Notes under the pieces: generated by a model
Database searches by the model: none
Told to the model about the DNA's origin: nothing
What the model saw: only the letters and a program-made list of their open reading frames with translations
Made by a program: the position numbers and the translations under genes
DNA from: Hepatocystis sp. ex Piliocolobus tephrosceles
Lineage: Eukaryota > Apicomplexa > Aconoidasida > Haemosporida > Plasmodiidae
DNA length: 17,500 nucleotides
Direction of reading: 5' to 3'
NCBI GenBank assembly: GCA_902459845.2
Contig: CABPSV020000247.1
Span: forward strand, 1 to 17,500
Shown here: positions 1 to 10,174 of the stretch, in pieces
How positions within the stretch are numbered: the first letter of the stretch is position 1
Layout of the letters: every line of letters starts with the position of its first letter

Positions 1-145
1 CTGTATTAATTTCACAATTTTAACATTAAAAAAAAAAAAAAAATGTGATATAAAAAGAAAAATTATACACATTTTATTATTAATTAAACGAATACTAAGA
101 ATGTTTGTTTTATGATATTTTTAACATGGTTTTAATTAAATTTGC

Positions 146-182
<37 letters not shown>

Positions 183-553
183 CATTTGTTTTGTTATATT
201 TTTAATGTAAAAATAATTTCAATTTATATAAAAAAAAAAAAAATTAAATAGTATAAATTTAAATAAAACACCTCACATTGAAATATTCAACACATATATA
301 TTATTTATATATATATATATATTATTTTTATATAGATTTATTTTTATATGGATTTAATTTTATAAGGATTTATTTGTATACTTTTAATTGTTCTGTAATT
401 TTAGATTCTCGTAAAATTTGAAATATAACTGATTGATGATTTTACACGTTGTCTATTTTTAGTTTTATATTCATTAAATAGTTATTTTTGTAATTTCATT
501 TACTATTTTTATTTTTACTATTATTAATAAATAATTTTATATATAAACTTAAA
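1..553. other. Intergenic / 5' flank of the hydrolase-like gene
   Basis: No coding region can be supported here on either strand. The stretch holds an A15 run near 29-43, a (TA)n tract at about 149-178, a second shorter TA tract at about 310-322, and otherwise unstructured A/T-rich DNA. It is the upstream flank of the plus-strand gene starting at 554 and presumably contains its promoter and 5' untranslated leader, but I recognise no specific element. Confidence 0.6.
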
Positions 554-1519
554 ATGAATGAAAATATAAAGATACTTTACATCCATGGGTAATAAATAAA
601 AATAATATTAAATTTATATTATACATTTTGTTATTATGTATACATATGTGTTTATTTAGCTATCTATTTATTCTTTACTACGTTATAGTGATTTATTTAT
701 TATACTAAACTATAAAATGTTACATATACTTCAATTTTTTTTATATAAAATAAATTATAATTATTATTACATTCTATATTTTTATAGATTCCATATTTTT
801 GGAGAAAGCAAGAAAAAAAAATTATTTGAAAAAGTTGTGGGAAAAAACAATTTACTGACTATTAAACTAAATACGAAACGGTATATCTCTTTATTTATTT
901 TGTTATTTTTATTTATGACATGTGTTATGTCATTTAACACTTACATAGCTTACCGTTTTTCACCCACGTCATTTTTTGTTATAATGATACTGTTTTCGGT
1001 AATATGCTAAAATTGAAAAATACACAAAAGAACACAAACAAATAGATAAAAAGCAATATACGAAAACTATGAAAACTTTGAAAATTTCAAAAAAGAGCAA
1101 AAAAGAAAGAACAAAAAAAAAAAAAAAAAAAAGGGAAAAAAAGAGCAAAAACGAATAATAAAGTAACTTTAACAAAAATGTACACACAATAAATTTTTTT
1201 ATTTGTAGATTGTTGTACTTGTAATTATTTACTTCATTGGATCTAATCTAGCACTTTATTATATTACGAAGAATTCAATTAGACAAGCAGAACAGAAATT
1301 AGAGCTACATAACCCGGACATTGTTATTGGAATTTATTTCGGGGCTGTTATTGCTATGAATCTTAATTACAAAAATGGAAAAAAACCTTTGGTAAAAATA
1401 AAGCAAAATAAATACAATAAAGAATAAAATGTGATCATATGAAAAATACACATTTTTACTTATATTTTAATTTTATGTAAATACATTTTTTATAACGCAA
1501 CTGGGTTTAAATATTCATA

Positions 1520-1550
<31 letters not shown>

Positions 1551-2064
1551 TTTGCTTTTATATCTGCAGATTCTTGTGTCCCCTTCTGTTAAAATATTTC
1601 AAAAATTTACACACAACGAAAAAGCTGATTTGTCACTATTCCCATATGTTATAATTGTTAATGGGTCTAAAGACAAAACAACAACTCTCAAAACATGCAA
1701 TGAATTGATTTCTACAGCTCATTTAGGAAATGGTAGAGTAGAAGTTGTAGATGATAACCATTCTTATTCAAAAATAAAGGGGAGTGATATTAGGTAACTA
1801 ATGTTTCATGCCAAAATAGCTAACATAGTGAATAAAATAGTACATAAAATACTCGCATATATATATACATATATATATTTTTTTTTTTTTTTTTATAGAT
1901 CTTGGATGAAAGAAGTAATATATAAACCCTCTACATGCGTACTTGATGTAGCGAGGAAATTAAAAGATGAGTCGTTAGGTCATAAAATTATTATAAATGA
2001 AAATTCGTACAGTGAATTTTCTGCATTAGAAAATGAAAATAAGGAAACAGAAACATTGCTCTAA
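554..2064 (+). CDS. alpha/beta-hydrolase-like membrane protein, nucleophile Ser replaced by Tyr (5 exons)
   Basis: Exons are 554-588, 788-998, 1209-1391, 1570-1793 and 1899-2064. All four introns (199, 210, 178 and 105 nt) are GT-AG and phases match, giving 272 residues. Exon 1 encodes a strand ending in ILYIHG (residues 7-12), the HG oxyanion motif typical of alpha/beta hydrolases; exon 2 continues FHIFGES, resembling the small YqiA-type esterases. DIVIGIYFGAVIAMN (119-133) sits where the G-x-S-x-G nucleophile elbow belongs, but its centre is Tyr125 (TAT, 1335-1337). VIIVNGSKD (170-178) fits the acid strand with Asp178, and DDNHSY (204-209) supplies a plausible catalytic His207. Two hydrophobic helices (about 44-66 and 72-100) lie between strand and elbow, so the protein is probably membrane-anchored. 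Seen: the motifs and splice sites. Known: their meaning in the fold. Inferred: a non-canonical or inactive hydrolase. An ATG at 717 lies inside intron 1 and is not the start. Confidence 0.78.
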
Positions 2065-2162
2065 TACGTTATTTGTTTAAGTAATAAATATATATATGTA
2101 CACATAAATATGAATAAATGTTTATAATACTTTTATTGTTTAATTAATGTACTACTACATAA

Positions 2163-2208
<46 letters not shown>

Positions 2209-3309
2209 GAAAACATTAATATTTACATATTCAGAATAAAGAGTAATATACAATTTATAAAAAATCATTATACATGTTTTTTTTTTTTTTTTTTTTTTTT
2301 TTTTGACTAGTTTTCAATTAAATATGTTTATTTTCAATACTTATAGCTTTTTCTTATTATGTTAATTTTTAAACATTGTGAAAAGAACGTACAAGTATAA
2401 GCATGATATATAATATTTTAAATTTTCTGAACAAATTGCACCTTATTTTGGCTTTTTTTTTTTTTGTTTTTTTGTATTTACTACTCTTCACCTTGTTTTA
2501 AAAAATGTGTTTTTTACTTTTTGTTTACTTATAAAAACATACTTTTTGATTTGTGCTTAACAGTATATGTACTTACATTTATTTATTTACAAATATATTT
2601 ATAATTGTTTTTTTGTTTTAAGCTCTACTCAAAATCAAATTGTATACAACACTTGAAATGAAAAGAGACATATTATACTCATTACTTCATGTTACTTGCA
2701 TTACCTATATTAGTTATGTTATCGTCGTTTGCTTATGTATGTATGTATGTATGTACGTATGTATTTTTTTTTTTTTTTTGTATATACTATTTTTTTTTTT
2801 TTTTTTTCTCTTGATTTGCTTTTTTTTTTTTTTTGTTGTTGTAATTATTTGATTTGATTTAAGCGTTTTATTTAACTAGTCTTTATTACATTGTTTTTCA
2901 TTTTTCTCATTTTTTTAAATGTACCCTTTAACAGGTAAACACGAGTTATATATCAATGTCACTTCTTTTTGATTATATGTATGTATGTATGTATATATAC
3001 AAAAACATACACGCTTTAAAAAATTGAAAAAATATCTTTATTTTAATTATTTTTTTTTATTTTATGAAAATTTTTTACGGACTCTTTAATTTGTTATTAA
3101 AAGATTAATAAAATAAAAAAAAAAACATTAAGAAAAATGCGTTAATTGTGGTAAAACCGGTTAATGTTAGTATTTATGCAGGCGAGCATATGTACAAGTA
3201 CAAAATTACATAAAAATATATAGGCACATATATATAGGCACATATATATGTACATATGTACATATGTGTACGTATGTATGGATGCATGTACATATATACA
3301 GATACAAAC
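2065..3309. other. Intergenic region between the hydrolase-like and rhomboid-like genes
   Basis: About 1.2 kb between two plus-strand genes, so it should hold the 3' end signals of the first and the promoter and leader of the second. It contains a (TA)n tract near 2167-2205, T runs near 2278-2304, 2762-2779, 2791-2807 and 2821-2834, GTAT tetranucleotide repeats near 2738-2763 and 2980-2992, and TATGTACA-like repeats just before the rhomboid-like start. A weak two-exon open frame at 2658-3027 is listed under findings. Nothing else is supportable. Confidence 0.5.
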
Positions 3310-4878
3310 ATGATTCACCACCATTTTAGTAAACAAAACGCAACAAGACATTATTTAAATACAAACGTATTAAAGCATATATGTGGCACCTCCCGATTTA
3401 TTTTTTTAAATAATAGCAGAATCAGAAGTTATCATAATTTTAAAAATGGAACAACATCAATAAATTTTTTTTTATATAATCACATGAGTAGCAAAAAAAG
3501 AAAAATATCCAATACAATACATAATTATAATTTTAAATGGCATAAAACATTATTTACACAAAAGCAAAAAAAAATGTCAGAACCGAAACCGAAATCAACT
3601 TACCAAAATAATAAACAATCACAAATCAGAACTATGCACTACCCAAATAATAAAAAATTTCCATATTTTACAGTTAGTATAATTCTAGGTATGTTTGGAG
3701 TTACATTTTTTTTTAAATTTCTCATTTACAATTTAAAACATTGTAATAACGAAAATGAAATAATACTACAAGTAGATAAAATTTTAAATTATTTGGATAA
3801 ATATTTTATTTTATGTAATTCTGACAATAATAACAATTGTATAGATAATACTATGCATAAAAATCCCTTTATAAACTTAAATAATATATTTAATATAAAA
3901 TATTTGACTTCTCCATTTTTTATTGATGAGAATTTATTAAAAAGCATAGTTCAATTATCTACTTTTTTTTTAGCATCTTGTTTTCTTGAAAAACAATATG
4001 GATCCTTAATATATTCTGGTTTATTTTTAAGTGGTACCTTATTTTCTAATATTATTACTTTTTATTTTTTAAAATATCTTAAAAAAATAGAATCTTATAA
4101 TTCTGTACAATTTGTACTTATACACCCTTCAGGTTCAATGGCTTTTATTTGTGCTTTGTGTTCTATGTATTTCAAAAACAGTGTTATTTGGAAAAATATA
4201 CCAATACATTGTTCTATATTTATAGTACCCTTTTTATTCTCTAGTTTTTATGGACTTTTATCGTTATATAAAATTAAAAAAAAACATATGCTTACAACTG
4301 ATCAGAACGAAAATAATACAACTAATGTATTGGAAAACAAAATGTCAGATGATTCGAAATTTACTCTTAAAAAAAATGACACAATAAATAATACAACATA
4401 TGACACAATAAATAATACAACATATGACACAATAAATAATACAACATATGACACAATAAATAATACAGCAGATAACATAACAGACAATACAATAGATAAT
4501 AATGAAAAGGAACAAATAAAAGACATATATGATAAAAACGATTCAAATGGTAATAATAATAGTGATAGTTACATTAGTAATAGTAGTAGTAGTAGTAATA
4601 ATAATAATATTTTTATTCAATACGATAAAAATAAAGCATTAAATACACTAAAGAACTTCTTAATTGTCGAAGCTTGTGATTCCGTAACAAAAAAGAAAAA
4701 AAATGAAAATATCTTTTTAAATAAAAAAATAAAAAACCTAAAAAAAGAAGCGTTAACAAATATTAAAGAAATAAATAATAAATCGGAAAAAACATTTTTT
4801 GGTCTTACTTCTTCATTTACTGATTTCTTTAGTATTATTTTGGCTTCAACATTTTATTTTTTCAAGTTTTTAAAATGA
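3310..4878 (+). CDS. Rhomboid-like six-helix membrane protein with expanded loop 5 (possible pseudoprotease)
   Basis: A single exon of 522 residues. I start at ATG 3310 (MIHHHFSKQ) rather than ATG 3256, because 3256-3309 is TATGTACA-type simple sequence. Hydrophobic helices lie at about 116-140, 208-226, 231-254, 274-288, 293-320 and 502-520, in rhomboid order. Helix 2 runs into LEKQYGS (226-232), matching the conserved E-K-x-x-G-S turn between TM2 and TM3. IHPSGSMAFICAL (271-283) matches the G-x-S-G active-site helix, keeping Ser274 and Gly275 with His272 in place of the first Gly. The oxyanion His and Asn before TM2 appear as Lys211 and Gln215. TM6 has no His (Asp505 lies nearby). About 180 low-complexity residues, with DTINNTTY repeats, fill the loop before TM6. 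The basic, Asn/Ser/Arg-rich, acid-poor N terminus could be a mitochondrial presequence. The rhomboid fold is well supported by motif order; loss of activity is inferred. I cannot say which, if any, named Plasmodium ROM this is. Confidence 0.82.
   Translation: MIHHHFSKQNATRHYLNTNVLKHICGTSRFIFLNNSRIRSYHNFKNGTTSINFFLYNHMSSKKRKISNTIHNYNFKWHKTLFTQKQKKMSEPKPKSTYQNNKQSQIRTMHYPNNKKFPYFTVSIILGMFGVTFFFKFLIYNLKHCNNENEIILQVDKILNYLDKYFILCNSDNNNNCIDNTMHKNPFINLNNIFNIKYLTSPFFIDENLLKSIVQLSTFFLASCFLEKQYGSLIYSGLFLSGTLFSNIITFYFLKYLKKIESYNSVQFVLIHPSGSMAFICALCSMYFKNSVIWKNIPIHCSIFIVPFLFSSFYGLLSLYKIKKKHMLTTDQNENNTTNVLENKMSDDSKFTLKKNDTINNTTYDTINNTTYDTINNTTYDTINNTADNITDNTIDNNEKEQIKDIYDKNDSNGNNNSDSYISNSSSSSNNNNIFIQYDKNKALNTLKNFLIVEACDSVTKKKKNENIFLNKKIKNLKKEALTNIKEINNKSEKTFFGLTSSFTDFFSIILASTFYFFKFLK
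4378..4473 (+). repeat. 24-bp coding tandem repeat (DTINNTTY)
   Basis: Four units of 24 bp start at 4378, 4402, 4426 and 4450. The first three encode DTINNTTY identically and the fourth diverges to DTINNTAD. The array lies in the loop between helices 5 and 6 of the rhomboid-like protein. It is followed by Asn/Asp/Ser-rich sequence including a run of AGT-type Ser codons and AAT runs at about 4560-4610. Confidence 0.9.
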
Positions 4879-5075
4879 ATTCGCTTTTATTTTATTTTAT
4901 TTTTTTTTATTTTATTTTATTTTATTTTTTTTTTTTTAAGCATTTATTTCTGACACACATGTACACATATATTTATATATGTTGCATTTACGTAAAATTT
5001 TGGATAAGTTCCAGCATTCGATAAATGTGCGCAAATTCTTTTTTATTTAAAAAAAAAAAAGCAAAAAAAAAGAAA

Positions 5076-5113
<38 letters not shown>

Positions 5114-5251
5114 TAATATCGTATTAGTTGTAAATTATTCATAAAGTATAATAAAAGTTTTTGTTTCGTTTAGTAAAAGCATACAAAACACACAAACATG
5201 AAACACATTTAAATAATTATATATAACTAGACATAAGTACATAATTGAGTA

Positions 5252-5282
<31 letters not shown>

Positions 5283-5700
5283 GTACCTAAGAACCAAAAC
5301 AAAAATGAAAAAAAAAACATACAATAATGTATATATAGATGTGTTAAATAGCGACTATATATTTTTTTTCTTTTTTCTTATTTGATAAGATTACAAAAGG
5401 CATGCATATATATTTCAGAAAACAAAAAACAAACAACAAAAAAATAAATACATAAGTTATGAAGTATAAAAAATAATAAAACTATTAACGTAAAAATTAT
5501 TTTATATATTTTTTTTTATTATTTTATTATATATAAATAGTAGTAAAATGTCAGAATAATGTATTTTATAATTAAAGAGAAGATAAAAAAAAAAAAAAAA
5601 AAAAAAATTAGCAAAACAAAGTTAGGACAAAACAAATAAAATCAAGGCAAACAAAATCAAAACAAAACAAAAGTTAGGGTGGTGCATCATATAAAGTATA
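4879..5700. other. Convergent 3' intergenic region
   Basis: This lies between the stop of the plus-strand rhomboid-like gene and the stop of the minus-strand repeat-rich gene, so it should contain both 3' untranslated regions. It has a TTTTA-type repeat at about 4887-4937, a 32-nt A run at 5079-5110, a TA tract near 5252-5272 and A-rich GCAAAAC/AAAACAA repeats near 5610-5680. I see no gene. Confidence 0.6.
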
Positions 5701-8700
5701 TCACATCGACATATCAGATATACTAGATAAATTTTTTTTTTTTGTTTTTATTTTTAAAGATGATAACGACATTTTTTTTTTGACATGTATCTGAAGTGAT
5801 GCATTTTTGTGCTTAGCAATTTCCTCAGCTGACATCCTTTTATTCATAGTATTCAAATCTTGTAAGTCTGAATCTATTAATTTTTGTAAAATAACATTAA
5901 CTGATTTCTCTTGTACAAAATTCGGTAATGTTTTTTCTATAGCTTTCGACTGTGTTTTCAAATTGTTTACGTTTGAGTCTTTATTTAGTAAATATAAATG
6001 ATTATCTAACAAGTCATGCAAACTTTTTTTTTTTACCAACCTATTATTACTAATACCACTATTATCACTGTTATTACTGTTATTGCTGTTATTGCTGTTA
6101 TTACTATTATTACTAATACCACTAATACCATTAATACCACTAATATGACTATTATTACTAATACCACTATTATTACTATTATATAACTCGTTTTTAATAT
6201 CAAATTTGTGCCTACTTGATTTGGGTTTAGAACTTATTGTATTCTGAATATGTAAATTTTGGTTTTCTTTTAATGATGATTCTTTTTTTATTGAATAACT
6301 TTTCAAATTGCTACTTATAGAATCATTCCAAATTTTATTATTTTTTTTTATTAATTCCTTTTCTTTTTTATTAACATTAATACTATCTTGTTTTTGTATA
6401 ACACTTTCATTTTTTTTTTTATCTGTATTTGTTATCTGTGTTTTAAACACATTTTCCGAAGTGTTCATTATCTCATCTTTAAGACTTTGATTCTTATTAT
6501 TTTTTATTTTTATACTTTTTACTGAATCACTGTCATTATTCTCTAAACTTCCACTCTCCCTTTTTTGTTGTACATTTTTTTTAACTTCCGAACTTGTGAT
6601 TTTTTTTTCATTTACATTTTCAATACTCTCTTTATTTTGTCTTGTTTCTCCTCCCTTTTCTTTTTCATTACTTCCATTACTTCTATTACTTCTATTACTT
6701 CTATTACTTCCATTACTTCCATTACTTCTATTACTTCCATTACTTCCATTACTTCCATTACTTCCATTACTTCTATTACTTCCATTACTTCTATTACTTC
6801 TATTACTTCCATTACTTCCATTACTTCCATTACTTCCATTACTTCCATTACTTCTATTACTTCTATTACTTCCATTACTTCCATTACTTCCATTACTTCC
6901 ATTACTTCCATTACTTCCATTACTTTCATTCATCCCTGTTTCCTTCGAGTCACCATTTTCTATTTTCTTAGGAGCTAAAAAGTTAAGAGTATTAAATATA
7001 TTATCAATATAATTAGAAACATTATGAGCAAGAGCGTTATTAGTTCTTTCTACCCCTCCTGATACATTACCTTTTATTTTATCTGTTGAAAACTTATCTT
7101 TATTTAAGACTTCTCCTTTTTTTATATTAATTGATATACCAAAAATGTTATTATTAGACAAACTTATATTATTTATATCATCATTATTTTGTATATTATT
7201 CTTATATAAAAAATCCTTCATTTTATTTTTAGTAAAATTTTTATTTTTATTTGGATAAGTTATATTTTCTTTTAAACTATATGTTTTCTTAATTGTTGGG
7301 ATTACTTTTTCATTTTGTTCTTTTATTTTCATTAAATTTTGTTTAACTTTAAAATCTGAATTTTTAATTTCTGTGCTAGTTTTTAAAAAATTTTCTTTTT
7401 TACTTCCATCTACTTTTTCTTTTAAAATATTATTATCTTTGTTTTTTTTCAACAACATATCACAGTTTTTATTTGATACGTCCTTCAATACGTCCTTAGA
7501 TACGCCCTTCGATACATCCTTCGATACGTCCTTCGATACGTCCTTCGATACGTGGTTCAATACGCCCTTCGATACGTCCTTAGATACGTGGTTCAATACG
7601 CCCTTCGATACGTCCTTAGATACGTGGTTCAATACGCCCTTCGATACGTCCTTAGATACGTGGTTCAATACGTCCTTAGATACGTCCTTAGATACGTGGT
7701 TCAATACGCCCTTCGATACACCCTTCGATACACCCTTCGATACGTCCTTAGATACGTGGTTCAATACGCGATTCAATACATGGTTCGTATTTGTATTATT
7801 TTTCTCAACAGAAGATTCTTTACTCAGTGGTATGTTCTTCTTTATCATTTTCGGTTCTTTTGGTGTACTTGTTTTTATCATCAACGGATTTAATGATTTG
7901 TTTATTTCCCCTTTCAACGAATATGCTTTATTATTATACATAAACTTAGAAACTTCTTCATTTCTTTTTATTAACACATTAGTTTTTAATGGTAATAACA
8001 TATTTTTTTGCTCTAATATCTTATTAACCATTGAAATATCTACTTTTTCATCATTTAATTGATTTTTTTCGTTTTTATTTATATCAACTTTTACTGTCGT
8101 TTTCATGGTATCCTTTTTTGTAACAGTTGTTACACATGTTTTTGATATATGTTTTTCAACTAAGTTGTTTTTGTTGTTGTAGGTAGCTAGGGAATTTTTT
8201 TTTAACGGGAAAGTCATTTTTGTATTAGTAAATGCTTTTTTAATATTTACATTTTCTTGGTTAAATGGTGTTGTGGTACTTTTATTTAATATTTTTGCAG
8301 AATATTTTTTTATTTCAAAAGCAGATAATATATTTCTTTTATCTACATTTTCACATATATTATCTGATAATGTTTCTTCTTGTAACATATTTTCACTTTC
8401 TTCTATTTCAATGTAAGGATTTGAGATACAATTTGTTTTTATAGACCTTTCAGAAGAGCTACTAATAGATCTTATAATATTACCATATAATTTATCCTGT
8501 TTCTTATTATTTTTTAAATAATAATTTTTTAAATTACAAACATTTAATGTACATAAATCTTTTTCAAAAATATTATTTCTGTAAATATGATTATCACTCG
8601 TTATAATTTCACTTAATGAAGCTTTACAAATAGTTGGGTTATTATATAAAATAGCATTTAATTTTATACTCATAGGAATTAATTTCCAAATATTATATAA

Positions 8701-10128
8701 ATGTAGCCAATTTTTGTCATTACATAGTACAGCTACATATTTTAAATCTGCTGAACTATGTTCCCATAAAGAACGATATAATAACCAGGATCTATTGTTC
8801 GTTTCTATACATAACCATTTCAAATCTCTTTTACATAATTCCCATCTATCAGAAATTGTTAACCAACCTTTATCATTCGTTTCATTAGCTATCCATTCTA
8901 AATCTTGTAATTTATGAGAAGTTAATTCAACATTTTTATTTTTTTCTTCAAAAGCATAATGCACATTATCTTTATGTTTATTATTACCTTCTATTTTTGT
9001 TAATGTCATATGTATCAATTTGCAACATTCATATATTTTTTTATCTCTCTAAAAAAAAAAAAAAAAAAATTCATAAGTATTTATAAAAGAAAATTAGTTT
9101 TAAATCGGTTTGCAACACAAGTGAACATAGTACATACATATAAATGTGCGTTTATAATTCTTCACACAAAATTAAATTCGTTTTATTCTTTTTCTTACTA
9201 TTGGAGTTGAACTCAGCATAGTATGAATTAAAGGAAGGGCAGATAACACTAAAAAAAAAAAAAAAAAAAAAAACAAAAATAAAACCAATACAAATATATA
9301 TGTGTTGCATGCATATTTTATAGGTATATATTTACTTTATTTGCGTCTTTTAATATATATTTTTTTTTTCTCATTAAGCTCTAATTTACCTGGTTGCTGT
9401 GTATTAAAACATAAATGTTCTACGATGTCGCAAATAGTGTTAACAAAAACATTTATGAGCTGGACATTTACTTCCCCATTACTAAGCCTGTTTTTCTATA
9501 AACGCGTAGACATTAAATTATGTATATTGTTTAAATCAAAGCAATAGCTATTATAAATAATACATTTTAGGTGTTGTAATTTATCAGGAAAGAAAAGGAC
9601 AAAACAAAAATAACAAAGAAATATCAACATTTGCAATTGTTAAAAAAAAAAAAAAAAAAAAAAAAGCATGTATGTATGTAATGTATATTTTATTTACCTT
9701 TAAATTTCTCAATTGGGTTTTATATGAGTATATATCATTTTCATATTTTTTTATCTGTAAAGTTGTTCTAGAAAAATTAAAACATATATATATATATATA
9801 TGTGAAAACATAATGTGCTTATAAATTTTATATTTACTATTTCATTTTTTCTTTTTTAACATTTTATTTAAGTTTAATTATACATTTTTTTATATTCTCT
9901 TAGATCATTTAATTCTTCACAATAATCATCATCGATATTAAAAACGCTCTATAAAAATGAAAAAACATATAAATAGAATATTACATTTGTTAACACATTT
10001 TAAACATTTATATTACACTATGAAGTTATATGTGTATATTTTTTTAACATTTTTATTATGTTTACTTTTTGTCTATTTGAATATCTATTACATCCTCTAT
10101 AAGTATAATTAAAAAAAAAAAAAAAAAA

Positions 10129-10174
<46 letters not shown>

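Noticed and set aside
717..1010. Plus-strand frame starting at ATG 717 as the N terminus of the hydrolase-like protein
   Set aside because: 717-787 is the end of a T/A-rich intron; the exon proper starts at 788, and the exon 554-588 supplies a better start and the HG motif.
6565..7012. Several overlapping open frames on the plus strand, and a second minus-strand frame, over the 9-bp array
   Set aside because: They consist only of the repeat read in other frames; a 9-bp unit without stops keeps all frames open.
7373..8062. Plus-strand open frames over the 12-bp array
   Set aside because: Shadows of the minus-strand xVSK repeat, with no independent coding signal.
9337..9390. Read-through of the fifth exon of the repeat-rich gene to a stop at 9337
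   Set aside because: A GTAAAT donor at 9389, a T-run acceptor at 9249 and a following exon of clearly higher G+C content in matching phase make splicing more likely.
9302..9547. Plus-strand 81-codon frame
   Set aside because: The same bases hold a minus-strand exon (9495-9390) that fits a phase-consistent exon chain; the plus reading starts in simple A/T sequence and has no partner exons.
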